Assembly (NCBI RefSeq): GCF_000482505.1
Contig: NZ_KI519443.1
Coordinates: forward strand, 124,001 to 188,000
Reading direction: 5' to 3'
Source: Leptotrichia trevisanii DSM 22070
GTDB taxonomy: Bacteria; Fusobacteriota; Fusobacteriia; Fusobacteriales; Leptotrichiaceae
Length of the DNA: 64,000 nucleotides
The notes under the pieces were generated by a model. The model was given only the letters and a program-made list of their open reading frames with translations, did not search any database and was not told the DNA's origin. Shown here piece after piece: positions 24,942 to 33,720 of the stretch. The position numbers and the translations under genes are program-made. Positions within the stretch are counted from its first letter, which is position 1; the number at the start of each line of letters is the position of its first letter.

Positions 24942-25670
24942 TTACAAATCATTTTCAATTTGTTTTATAACTTTCGCAGGAACTCCGCCCACAACACTAT
25001 TATCAGGTACATCTTTTGTAACAACCGCCCCAACCGCAATAACAACATTATTTCCTATCATAACACCAGGCAAAATTGTGCAGTTGCCACCAATCCAAAC
25101 ATCATTTCCTATATTTACTGGCATTCCCTGTGCTTTTCTTTCCCGTCGTCCTTTTGGAGAAATCGGATGTCCCACTGTTGTTATTAATGTATTAGGCCCA
25201 ATCATACAGTAATCTCCAATTCTAACTTCTGCAATATCCAGAATTGTAACATTGTAATTTGCTAAAAAATCTTCTCCTACATGAATATTTTTCCCACTAT
25301 CACAATTAAAAAATGGCTGCACAATAAGCCCCTTTTTCTTAGCCAATTCAAACAATTCCTCAGCCTGCTCCAATGTTTCAACAAAAGGCTTTTCCACAAG
25401 GCAGTTCTTACCGTGTTCCAGTACCTCTTTGGCATATTTATAATGCAAATCAGGTCTTAGGCAGATAACAACCAAATCAATTTCAGGATCATTATACAAT
25501 TCTTCAATTTTATCAGTATAATTAATCTCGTCTATTCGCTCCCAAGTTCTATTTTCCAAGTTATTCGTAACAATCGTCTTCACTTTTATTTTATCTTTTC
25601 TTTGCAGTAAAAATGGCAGATGGTATCTGTTTGCACTTTTGCCATTTCCAATAATTCCTATTTTCATCAT
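24942..25670 (-). CDS. Chimera: Gfo/Idh/MocA N-terminal domain fused to a maltose-type O-acetyltransferase
   Basis: Residues 1 to about 120 are the NAD-binding half of a Gfo/Idh/MocA oxidoreductase: the Rossmann motif GIIGNGKSANRYHLPFL, the conserved LVEKPFVETLEQAEEL and GLIVQPFF. The rest, from about residue 120, is the left-handed beta-helix of a maltose/galactoside O-acetyltransferase: CDSGKNIHVGEDFLANYN, GHPISPKGR and GNDVWIGGNCTILPGV. The oxidoreductase lacks its substrate domain and the acetyltransferase lacks its usual N-terminal helices. The join falls at PFF, a tripeptide typical of both families at that point, and keeps the frame. It lies 14 bases after the phospho-beta-glucosidase gene. 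Catalytic His of the acetyltransferase (GHPIS) is kept, so partial activity is possible. Confidence 0.8.
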   Translation of the reverse strand: MMKIGIIGNGKSANRYHLPFLLQRKDKIKVKTIVTNNLENRTWERIDEINYTDKIEELYNDPEIDLVVICLRPDLHYKYAKEVLEHGKNCLVEKPFVETLEQAEELFELAKKKGLIVQPFFNCDSGKNIHVGEDFLANYNVTILDIAEVRIGDYCMIGPNTLITTVGHPISPKGRRERKAQGMPVNIGNDVWIGGNCTILPGVMIGNNVVIAVGAVVTKDVPDNSVVGGVPAKVIKQIENDL

Positions 25671-25684
25671 AATAATTATCCTTT

Positions 25685-27142
<1,458 letters not shown>

Positions 27143-27238
27143 TCATTTGTAAAAGTTTAAAATCTTTAATAATTACAACATTTTTGCATTTTTAATTTTT
27201 ATCATTTTTGTATCAGCAAAATCGCTTTATTATGAATA

Positions 27239-27285
27239 CAGGACATTCACACATAAAATATCACTTTTTATATGCAATTGTCCTG
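27239..27285 (-). other. Long hairpin between the PTS IIA and GH1 genes
   Basis: Arms 27239-27258 and 27266-27285 can pair over 20 positions with one mismatch and three G-U wobbles on the minus-strand RNA, around a seven-base loop. No T tract follows, so it is not a standard terminator. It sits inside the transcript between two co-directional genes and could stabilise or process the mRNA. Confidence 0.75.
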
Positions 27286-27317
27286 CCATAAATATTTCAA
27301 AATTTAAATTCTAAAAA

Positions 27318-27644
27318 TTATTTCTGTTCCAATCTCTTATAAACTTCAATAAATTCTTTTGCAAGTTCCTTAAATAAAATCGCTGTCATCAAATGATCCT
27401 GTGAATGCACCATAATCAAACCAACATCAATTTTTTCTCCACCAGCTTCTCTCACAATCAGATCTGTCTGCAATTCATGAGCCTTCAACATTTCTTCAGT
27501 AGACTGCTTCATAAATTCTTCCGCCTCATCAAACTTCCCTTCCTTCGCCGCATTCATAGCCTGATAAGCCAAACTCTTAGTTTCCCCCGCATGCCCAATC
27601 AATGTCATCGCAATCATTTCAATATCCAATACTTCTTCAGCCAT
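27318..27644 (-). CDS. PTS lactose/cellobiose-type enzyme IIA
   Basis: This 108-residue protein is the IIA component of a lactose/cellobiose-family phosphotransferase system. It passes phosphate from HPr to IIB. The helical bundle motif GHAGETKSLAYQAM and the phosphorylated His in VHSQDHLMTA (His80) are both present. It starts at ATG 27644 behind AGGAGG and is the first gene of the minus-strand transcript that continues into the phospho-beta-glucosidase. Its IIB and IIC partners lie on the opposite strand about 2 kb away, which is an unusual split. Confidence 0.95.
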   Translation of the reverse strand: MAEEVLDIEMIAMTLIGHAGETKSLAYQAMNAAKEGKFDEAEEFMKQSTEEMLKAHELQTDLIVREAGGEKIDVGLIMVHSQDHLMTAILFKELAKEFIEVYKRLEQK

Positions 27645-27724
27645 AGTAATTCCTCCTAAAATTATTTTTAATTTTTATTTTTTCTAGTCATCAAATATTT
27701 TTACTAAAATTTCTTCTTAATTTT

Positions 27725-27753
27725 GTTATAACACACGTTTCCCACTATGTCAA
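27725..27753 (-). promoter_or_regulatory. Sigma-70 promoter of the IIA/GH1 transcript
   Basis: On the minus strand, TTGACA (27753-27748) and TATAAC (27730-27725) are 17 bases apart, about 80 bases before the IIA start codon. Confidence 0.8.
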
Positions 27754-27773
27754 TTTTTCATTTATTTAACCTA

Positions 27774-27866
27774 ATTTTCGTCTATTTTTATTGTTTTTTT
27801 ATTAATTTAAGCATAATTTCAATGTTTCCTGAAAATAAACGATTTACAAATCTATATTTTTTCGTG
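27774..27866 (-). promoter_or_regulatory. Three-box regulatory region of the IIA/GH1 promoter
   Basis: On the minus strand, three boxes lie upstream of the promoter: ACGAAAAAA from 27865, ATCGTTTATTTT from 27843 and ATAGACGAAAAT from 27785. The last begins 32 bases before the -35 element. The same boxes in the same order and nearly the same spacing precede the IIB promoter at 29345. All contain ACGA or its complement, which suggests several half-sites for one protein. Confidence 0.65.
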
Positions 27867-27872
27867 TATAAT
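27843..27872 (+). promoter_or_regulatory. Sigma-70 promoter of the Rep-like gene
   Basis: TTTACA (27843-27848) and TATAAT (27867-27872) are 18 bases apart, about 100 bases before the start codon at 27970. The -35 to -10 span overlaps two of the boxes assigned to the divergent IIA promoter, so one protein could control both directions. Confidence 0.65.
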
Positions 27873-27969
27873 ATCTACTAAGAAGTTTAAAAAAATATAA
27901 AATTAATAAAAATATTTTTACTTAAAGCCTATCAAACTAAATATTTAAAATTAAGAGGGGAAATTATAT

Positions 27970-29169
27970 ATGGATATTTACAAACCAATTAATAAACATT
28001 TTTTTGAAAATAAAAAAATAAAGATTTCATTTTCAAAAACGTTAAACAAAAAGGAAAAACATTTTTTGAAATTTCTTTTTACAGAATATAAATTGCTGGA
28101 AAAATTTGAGAAAACACCAATTTTGCAAGATATTGAATTGGATGAAATATTGGATGTACTTAAATTTAGTAAATTTGAACAGTTAAAAAAGTTTTTGGAT
28201 AATTTGCAGGCAAAAAAATTAGAGTTTTCAATTTTTAGTAATGATAAAACTGTGCTTTATGGACGGTTTCCAATTTTGGTATCCTATGGTATTGTTTACT
28301 CAAAAATTGAATTTCAATTTGCACGAGAGATTCAAAGTGCCAGAAAAGATAATACTTTGTTTTCATTGCTTAGATTTGATTTTTTAGTTTTTATGGGGGA
28401 TGAGGCTACTTATAACTTTTATACATATCTGATTTCTGATAAAAATTATAACAATGATACTATAATTACGTTGGAAAGATTAAAGGAAATGTTTGATACT
28501 GGGGATAAATATGAGCGTTTTTTTGATTTTGAAAAGCAAGTTTTGAAAAAAGTAGTTGAAACTATAAATCTTTTTTCAGATATTAAGGTGACTTATGAAA
28601 AAATTAAGGTTGGAGAACATATAAATAATAAAGTGGAAAAAATTCGTTTTAAAATAATTGACAATAGTAAAACTTTTAAAGAAAAAAACAGGGAACTTGT
28701 CCAAAATATAAATAGTGTTATGGATTTAATAAAAAATGATGTGAAAGATTTTCACACTACTTATGAACTAATAAAAAAGTATATTTTGAAAAGAAATTAT
28801 GATTATGTCTATACAAATGTTCTTTTTACAAAAAAGCAATTTAAAAATAACGTAGAAAAACAATTAAAAAAAGTCTTACTGCTTGACTTGGCACAATTTT
28901 CAAAAACTAATTTTAGAGAAGAGTTAGAAATTATCAATATTAAAAGAAAATACTCTACATCTTTTTTTCTTCAGTTGGATGTAGCAAATCTTATGAGGCA
29001 AAATCATTTGGAAAATGAACTAAGAATAATAGTCGATGATGGTTATTTCAATGAAATTCTTACTTTAAAAAACGAACAAATTTTGAAAAAAAACTTTTAT
29101 GATTTTAAAATTTATATTCAATATTTTCAAAATGCAAAAAGTATCATAAAATTCACTAAATATTTCTAA
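27970..29169 (+). CDS. Rep_3-like replication initiator homologue
   Basis: This 399-residue basic protein resembles Rep_3 (RepB/RepE-type) plasmid initiators. The best evidence is the second winged-helix region: TIITLERLKEMFD, then a KYERFFDFEKQVLKKVVETIN helix and VTYEKIKVG, which match the usual order ITLEELK, YKRYSDFKRxVL, INE, VEYEEIK. An N-terminal region with similar helix content precedes it, and the last 130 residues are not assigned. Family members bind iterons and start plasmid replication. No partition genes or clear iterons are present here, so it is a chromosomal relic or has become a regulator. It sits exactly between the two halves of a PTS operon. Assignment is moderate. Confidence 0.6.
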   Translation: MDIYKPINKHFFENKKIKISFSKTLNKKEKHFLKFLFTEYKLLEKFEKTPILQDIELDEILDVLKFSKFEQLKKFLDNLQAKKLEFSIFSNDKTVLYGRFPILVSYGIVYSKIEFQFAREIQSARKDNTLFSLLRFDFLVFMGDEATYNFYTYLISDKNYNNDTIITLERLKEMFDTGDKYERFFDFEKQVLKKVVETINLFSDIKVTYEKIKVGEHINNKVEKIRFKIIDNSKTFKEKNRELVQNINSVMDLIKNDVKDFHTTYELIKKYILKRNYDYVYTNVLFTKKQFKNNVEKQLKKVLLLDLAQFSKTNFREELEIINIKRKYSTSFFLQLDVANLMRQNHLENELRIIVDDGYFNEILTLKNEQILKKNFYDFKIYIQYFQNAKSIIKFTKYF

Positions 29170-29230
29170 AAAACAGGTATATTTTTTAAAAAAATTTTAT
29201 TTTTTTTGAAATATTTGTGTAAAAAAGCGA

Positions 29231-29325
29231 ACGAAAAAACTAATAAATTTTTTATCGTTTATTTTGTTTTTAGTTTTATAAAGCCTTATTTTAATTATAT
29301 TTAACATAAATTATAGACGAAAAAT
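29231..29325 (+). promoter_or_regulatory. Three-box regulatory region of the IIB promoter
   Basis: ACGAAAAAA begins at 29231, ATCGTTTATTTT at 29254 and ATAGACGAAAA at 29313. The last lies 32 bases before the start of the -35 element. Box-to-box distances (23 and 59) match those upstream of the IIA promoter (22 and 58), while the sequence between boxes has diverged. Confidence 0.65.
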
Positions 29326-29344
29326 GATGATTTTTTTATAAAAT

Positions 29345-29372
29345 TTGACTTCTTAAAATTTAATGGTATACT
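29345..29372 (+). promoter_or_regulatory. Sigma-70 promoter of the IIB transcript
   Basis: TTGACT (29345-29350) and TATACT (29367-29372) are 16 bases apart, about 90 bases before the IIB start codon. The -35 element lies directly downstream of the three-box region. Confidence 0.75.
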
Positions 29373-29464
29373 ATAAATATGAAAGTTAAACTCATTGATT
29401 TGATAAAACAATGAAATTACAGAACAATAAAAAATTTAAGAAAAAGAAGAAAGGATGATTGAAA

Positions 29465-29767
29465 ATGAAAAAAATCTTATTATGTTGTGCAGCAGGAATG
29501 TCTACTAGCCTATTAGTAAACAAAATGAAAGCAGAAGCTGAAAAAAGAGGACTAGAAGTTCAAATCTGGGCTGAACCACTTGACAAGGCAAAAGAGGAAT
29601 TTGCTAAAGCTGACGTTGTTTTATTGGGGCCACAAGTAAAATATGCTTTACCAGAAGCTAAAAAAATCGCTGAAGAAAATAGCATTAGTATAGATGTAAT
29701 TAATATGGTTGATTATGGAATGATGAATGGTGCCAAAGTATTAGATCAGGCATTAAATTTACTTTAA
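29465..29767 (+). CDS. PTS cellobiose-type enzyme IIB
   Basis: This 100-residue protein takes phosphate from IIA on a cysteine and gives it to the incoming sugar. The active-site loop CCAAGMSTSLLV is at the N-terminus, with Cys8 as the likely phosphorylated residue. Length and the conserved GPQVKYALPEAK segment fit the lactose/cellobiose family. The start is ATG 29465 behind AAGGA. A TTG six bases upstream is in frame but poorly placed. The IIC gene follows on the same strand only after a 407-base gap. Confidence 0.95.
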   Translation: MKKILLCCAAGMSTSLLVNKMKAEAEKRGLEVQIWAEPLDKAKEEFAKADVVLLGPQVKYALPEAKKIAEENSISIDVINMVDYGMMNGAKVLDQALNLL

Positions 29768-29813
29768 TATAATTTATTTCTTTGATTGTATTCTAATTTA
29801 AAGTTTAAAGTTT

Positions 29814-29926
29814 AAATACTAATATTTGTAACTTACATATAAATTTGAACAATTATGAATATTAGTATTTAGCTTTAAGATAAATTGTATTTAAATTCTT
29901 TAGAACATACAGAAAAGAATTCAAAT
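29814..29926 (+). other. Two hairpins in the 407-base IIB-IIC gap
   Basis: The gap from 29768 to 30174 holds a perfect 13-base inverted repeat (29814-29826 with 29858-29870) and a second one with 12 of 13 pairs (29889-29901 with 29914-29926). Neither is followed by a T tract. The remainder is AT-rich with no gene and no clear second promoter. The hairpins may separate expression of IIB from IIC. Confidence 0.65.
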
Positions 29927-30174
29927 ATAATTTAAAATTTCATAATTATTCATATCATATTTATATTTTTATTAATTTAACAATTATTTATCTTATAAAT
30001 TGATTTGATAAATACTTTTAACATTAACATATTAATTACACTATCTATTCATTTTAATATATATTAAACGCTCTATTTATTGCTAAAAACAAAATGTTAA
30101 CAAAATGAAAGATAATATATTTTTTACACAAGAACATTAAAATTTGAAATAAATATAATTTAGGAGGAATTAAA

Positions 30175-31467
30175 ATGGCAAATATTATGGACAAATTTAC
30201 ACAATTTTTAGAAGAAAAATTAATGCCAGTTGCTGGAAAAGTGGCTAATCAAAGACATTTGGCAGCAATTAAAGATGGAATGGTTATTACATTGCCATTC
30301 ATTATAGTAGGGTCTGTATTCCTAATTCTAGGAAACCTGCCAATACCGGCACTATCTAATTTTTATGCAAACAATGCGACTGGAAAAATTATTGCAAGAT
30401 GGTTATCTTATCCTGTTGATGTAACATTTAACTTGTTAGGATTTATTGCGTGTATCGGTATTTCATATAAATTGGCTCAATACTATAAATTAGATGAGAT
30501 TTCCAGTACAATATTAGGAGTTTTAGCATTTTTACTAGTAACTCCTTTTAATAATGGAATTCCGTTAATCAGTATGGGTAGTGGTGGATTATTTGTAGCT
30601 ATAATAATGTCACTTTTAGCAATAGAAATTGTAAACTTTATTGTGAAAAAGAATATCGTTATTAAAATGCCTGATTCTGTACCACCTTCAGTAGCAAAAT
30701 CATTTGCAGCATTAATTCCAGGATTTTTTGTTATTATGATTTCACTGATAATAAGAATTTCATTTGAAGTTTCACCATTTGGAAATATACATAAAGTTGT
30801 TGAAATGGTTTTAACTAAACCACTTACAGCATTAGGAGGATCTTTCTTTGGAATGATAGGGCTTTCTTTTATAACTAATTTATTATGGTCTGCTGGAATA
30901 CATGGTTCAAATCTAGTAACCGGAGGTATTGCAAAACCTATATTAGATACATTAATGGATCAGAACAGAATTGCGCTTAGTGCAGGACAACCTCTTCCAA
31001 ATATAGTTACAACTCAGTTTTTTGATATTTTCCATAATATGGGTGGGTCTGGAACAACTTTCTCTCTTGCTGTTATGCTACTTTTCTTTTCTAAGAGTAA
31101 ACAGCTTAAAGAAATTGGTAAATTAGCAATCGGGCCAGCTTTTTTCAATATTAACGAACCTATTTTATTTGGACTTCCAATAGTTATGAACCCTATTTTA
31201 ATAATTCCGTTTATACTGGCTCCATTAGTTACAGTAATAGTCACTTATTTGGCAATGTATTCAGGATTAGTTGCAAAAGTAACTGGAGTTGCTTTACCTT
31301 GGACAACGCCACCTTTCATATCTGGTTTCCTTGCAACGAGCCACTGGACTGGGGCAGCTATACAGGTAGTAAATTTCTTTATAACAGCAGCTATTTACTA
31401 TCCATTCTTTAAATTATGGGATGATAAAAAATTGCAAGAAGAAAATGGAGCAGCAAGTACAAATTAA
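30175..31467 (+). CDS. PTS cellobiose-type enzyme IIC permease
   Basis: This 430-residue integral membrane protein is the sugar channel of a lactose/cellobiose-family PTS. It starts like other members (MDKFTQFLEEKLMPVAGKVANQ), has about ten membrane segments, and carries the conserved loop with GPAFFNINEPILFGLP that contacts the sugar. The start is ATG 30175 behind AGGAGG. It works with IIB (29465) and IIA (27318). With the GH1 enzyme on the other strand the system fits uptake of cellobiose or another beta-glucoside. No PTS regulator of the LicR or BglG type lies in the island. Confidence 0.95.
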   Translation: MANIMDKFTQFLEEKLMPVAGKVANQRHLAAIKDGMVITLPFIIVGSVFLILGNLPIPALSNFYANNATGKIIARWLSYPVDVTFNLLGFIACIGISYKLAQYYKLDEISSTILGVLAFLLVTPFNNGIPLISMGSGGLFVAIIMSLLAIEIVNFIVKKNIVIKMPDSVPPSVAKSFAALIPGFFVIMISLIIRISFEVSPFGNIHKVVEMVLTKPLTALGGSFFGMIGLSFITNLLWSAGIHGSNLVTGGIAKPILDTLMDQNRIALSAGQPLPNIVTTQFFDIFHNMGGSGTTFSLAVMLLFFSKSKQLKEIGKLAIGPAFFNINEPILFGLPIVMNPILIIPFILAPLVTVIVTYLAMYSGLVAKVTGVALPWTTPPFISGFLATSHWTGAAIQVVNFFITAAIYYPFFKLWDDKKLQEENGAASTN

Positions 31468-31505
31468 TGATTAATAAAATTTATGATTAAATTAATAAAA
31501 TATAT

Positions 31506-31534
31506 TTTACAAAATAATTTTTTTGTGATATAGT
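31506..31534 (+). promoter_or_regulatory. Sigma-70 promoter of the trp leader
   Basis: TTTACA (31506-31511) and TATAGT (31529-31534) are 17 bases apart. Transcription would start near 31541, leaving a 5' leader of about 40 bases before the leader peptide. Confidence 0.75.
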
Positions 31535-31578
31535 AATTATAAATTAATAATAAAATAAAATTTTAAGGAGTGATTGCA

Positions 31579-31626
31579 ATGATTAGACAAACTTGGACAT
31601 GGTGGAAAAAATTAAATACAATTTAA
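31579..31626 (+). CDS. trpL: Tryptophan leader peptide
   Basis: A 15-codon reading frame, MIRQTWTWWKKLNTI, has three Trp codons (positions 6, 8 and 9) out of fifteen. It has an ideal ribosome binding site, AAGGAG (31565-31570), eight bases before the ATG. It is followed by a terminator hairpin and then trpB, with a promoter just upstream. This is the layout of a classical attenuation leader: when charged Trp-tRNA is short, the ribosome stalls at the Trp codons and downstream transcription continues. The peptide itself is not expected to have another role. Confidence 0.9.
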   Translation: MIRQTWTWWKKLNTI

Positions 31627-31721
31627 TATTTTTTTGCCAACTATGTTGAAATTTATTGTAATTACTATTATTAAATATTATGAGAAAAGCATTGGTGAAA
31701 TAAAATCAATGCTTTTATTTT
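31597..31721 (+). promoter_or_regulatory. Transcription attenuator of trpB
   Basis: Four segments can be placed. Segment 1, ACATGGTGG (31597-31605), covers the Trp codons and can pair with segment 2, CCAACTATGTT (31637-31647). Segment 3, AGCATTGG (31688-31695), can pair with segment 2 through CCAA and TGTT with a three-base bulge, an antiterminator. Segments 3 and 4, AAAAGCATTG (31685-31694) and CAATGCTTTT (31707-31716), form a perfect 10-bp terminator followed by ATTTTAT. The 2:3 pairing is the least certain part. Confidence 0.8.
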
Positions 31722-31816
31722 ATACGATTCTCTTAGTCGGTAAATGACTTAAGGGAATTTTTTTATAAATTTCAACAAAAAAATAAAAACAATAAAAAGA
31801 AAAGAGAGGAAAAAGT

Positions 31817-33064
31817 ATGAAAAATAAACATTTTAACGAAAAGGCATATTTTGGACAATTTGGCGGGCAATTTGTTCCTGAAACTACGATGCTTGCTCTA
31901 TCGAAGCTGGAAGCGGAATATGAAAAATTAAAAAATGACAAGGAATTTTTTGAAGAATTTAATAATTTATTAAAAAATTACGTCGGACGTGAGACTCCTC
32001 TTTATTATGCAAAAAACCTTAGCGAACACTATAATCATGATATTTACTTGAAAAGGGAAGATTTGAATCATACTGGAGCTCACAAAATTAACAATGCACT
32101 TGGGCAGGTTCTACTTGCTAAAAAAATGGGAAAGAAAAAAGTGATTGCTGAAACTGGGGCTGGACAACACGGGGTTGCGACTGCTACTGCCGCTGCTCTG
32201 TTAGGCTTGGAATGTGATGTTTATATGGGAGCTGTTGATATTGAGCGACAAAAATTAAATGTATTTAGAATGGAACTTTTGGGAGCGAGGGTTATTTCGA
32301 TTGAAGATGGGCTGAAGACATTGAAAGAAGCGACAACTGCGGCTATTCAGTCTTGGGTTGCAGAAATAGAAACCGTGTTTTATGTAATTGGCTCTGTTGT
32401 AGGGCCTCATCCGTATCCGACTATCGTACGTGATTTTCAGTCAATTATCGGTTACGAAACAAAAATGCAGCTGGAGAAACTTGGAAAGCATGCTGACCAT
32501 GTGATTGCCTGTGTTGGTGGCGGAAGTAATGCGATTGGAATTTTTAGTGCATTTTTGGAAGATAATTCTACAAAACTTTATGGAGTGGAAGCTGGAGGTT
32601 ATGGGATTGATACGGATATGCACGCTGCCACATTGACACTTGGAAAACCAGGGATTATTCACGGAATGAAAACTTATGTTCTGCAAAATAAATATGGGCA
32701 AATCAGTCCTGTTTACTCAATTTCCGCTGGACTGGACTATCCAGGAGTAGGCCCTGAACATTCACACTTATTTGATACAAAAAGAGCAACTTATGCACCA
32801 ATTACAGATGATGAAGCAATGAAAGCACTAATACTTGTTACAAGAAAAGAAGGAATTATCCCAGCAATTGAAAGTTCTCATGCACTAGCCTATCTTGAAA
32901 AATTATGTTCTACTCTTTCAAAAGATAAGAGGGAAACTATCATTGTAAACGTGTCTGGGCGTGGAGATAAGGATATGCACACCGTTTTTTCTGTGTTAAA
33001 AGATAAGGAAAGTGGCGGAGAAAATGGAATTTATGAACTAAATGTAGGTTGGGAAAATGAGTGA
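31817..33064 (+). CDS. trpB: Tryptophan synthase beta chain
   Basis: TrpB condenses indole with serine to tryptophan using pyridoxal phosphate. The 415-residue protein has the cofactor lysine in [13 protein letters not shown] (Lys90), the catalytic Glu in [11 protein letters not shown] and the phosphate loop GGGSNAIG. It is of the TrpB1 type that normally pairs with TrpA, shown by [12 protein letters not shown] at the start. No trpA or other trp gene lies next to it: the neighbours are a PTS gene and a HEPN-like gene. The gene may therefore serve to salvage external indole. The start is ATG 31817 behind GAGAGGAAA, and a terminator follows the stop. Confidence 0.96.
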   Translation: MKNKHFNEKAYFGQFGGQFVPETTMLALSKLEAEYEKLKNDKEFFEEFNNLLKNYVGRETPLYYAKNLSEHYNHDIYLKREDLNHTGAHKINNALGQVLLAKKMGKKKVIAETGAGQHGVATATAAALLGLECDVYMGAVDIERQKLNVFRMELLGARVISIEDGLKTLKEATTAAIQSWVAEIETVFYVIGSVVGPHPYPTIVRDFQSIIGYETKMQLEKLGKHADHVIACVGGGSNAIGIFSAFLEDNSTKLYGVEAGGYGIDTDMHAATLTLGKPGIIHGMKTYVLQNKYGQISPVYSISAGLDYPGVGPEHSHLFDTKRATYAPITDDEAMKALILVTRKEGIIPAIESSHALAYLEKLCSTLSKDKRETIIVNVSGRGDKDMHTVFSVLKDKESGGENGIYELNVGWENE

Positions 33065-33086
33065 ATTGTTTAAATAGATATTTAGT

Positions 33087-33116
33087 AAAGATAGTTAGAA
33101 ATAGCTATCTTTTTTT
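33087..33116 (+). terminator. Intrinsic terminator of trpB
   Basis: An 11-bp stem (33087-33097 with 33102-33112, one wobble) closes on a GAAA tetraloop and runs into T residues, 22 bases after the trpB stop codon. Confidence 0.88.
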
Positions 33117-33234
33117 GTAACATTAATAAAGATTAAATAAATAAAATACGTTAGAATTTTTATGAAAATCTTTATTTTTTTTTGATTTTTGAGGTATAAT
33201 TGAATAGGTAAAAATATTAATTAAAGGGGAATAT

Positions 33235-33704
33235 ATGTGTAGAGGGAATTATGAAACTCAAGATAATAGAATTGCTTTGGAAAAAAATCCAAAGAATTTA
33301 AAAAAGCTGGAAAAATACTGATGATGCAGGATATTCCACATTATAATTCAGCAGCAGGAAGATATTATTATTCTATTTATATTAGAATAGTACAATTAAT
33401 GAGAATTTTGAATAAAATTAATAATATTGAAGATAGAAAGGATTCACATCAATATACAATCAGGTTGTTTAATCAAAGTTTACAACAAGAAATAGCACCT
33501 AAAATGTCAGTTAAAAACCAACATAAAGTTCTTTCTCTAATAAATAGATTGGAAAATTGTTCTAAATACAGAATAAAAGCTGACTATAAAGAAGTATTTT
33601 TAAATATAAACAATGTAAATTTTTTAAAAAAAACTTTAAATTTATTTGATGAGATTTATGATGAAACTCTTGAAGTTTTAGAAATTGAAAAATATGAAAA
33701 ATAA
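33235..33704 (+). pseudogene. HEPN-like gene with a frameshift at an A7 tract
   Basis: Translation should start at ATG 33235, which has a strong AAAGGGG site. That frame gives MCRGNYETQDNRIALEKNP and stops at 33321. A shift of -1 at the seven A residues at 33281-33287 instead continues as EKKSKEFKKAGKILMMQDIP into the long frame that ends at 33704, giving about 156 residues. The downstream frame has no ribosome binding site of its own. The segment HYNSAAGRYYYSIYIRI resembles the central helix of HEPN-domain proteins, but the RNase motif of active HEPN toxins is not evident. It is either a broken gene, a slippage-controlled gene or a sequencing error in the homopolymer. Confidence 0.65.
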
Positions 33705-33720
33705 AAAGGATGGTGTAAAA

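Noticed and set aside
29170-29300. Iterons next to the Rep-like gene
   Set aside because: The ACGA boxes are few, in mixed orientation and tied to the PTS promoters; no run of regular direct repeats is present.
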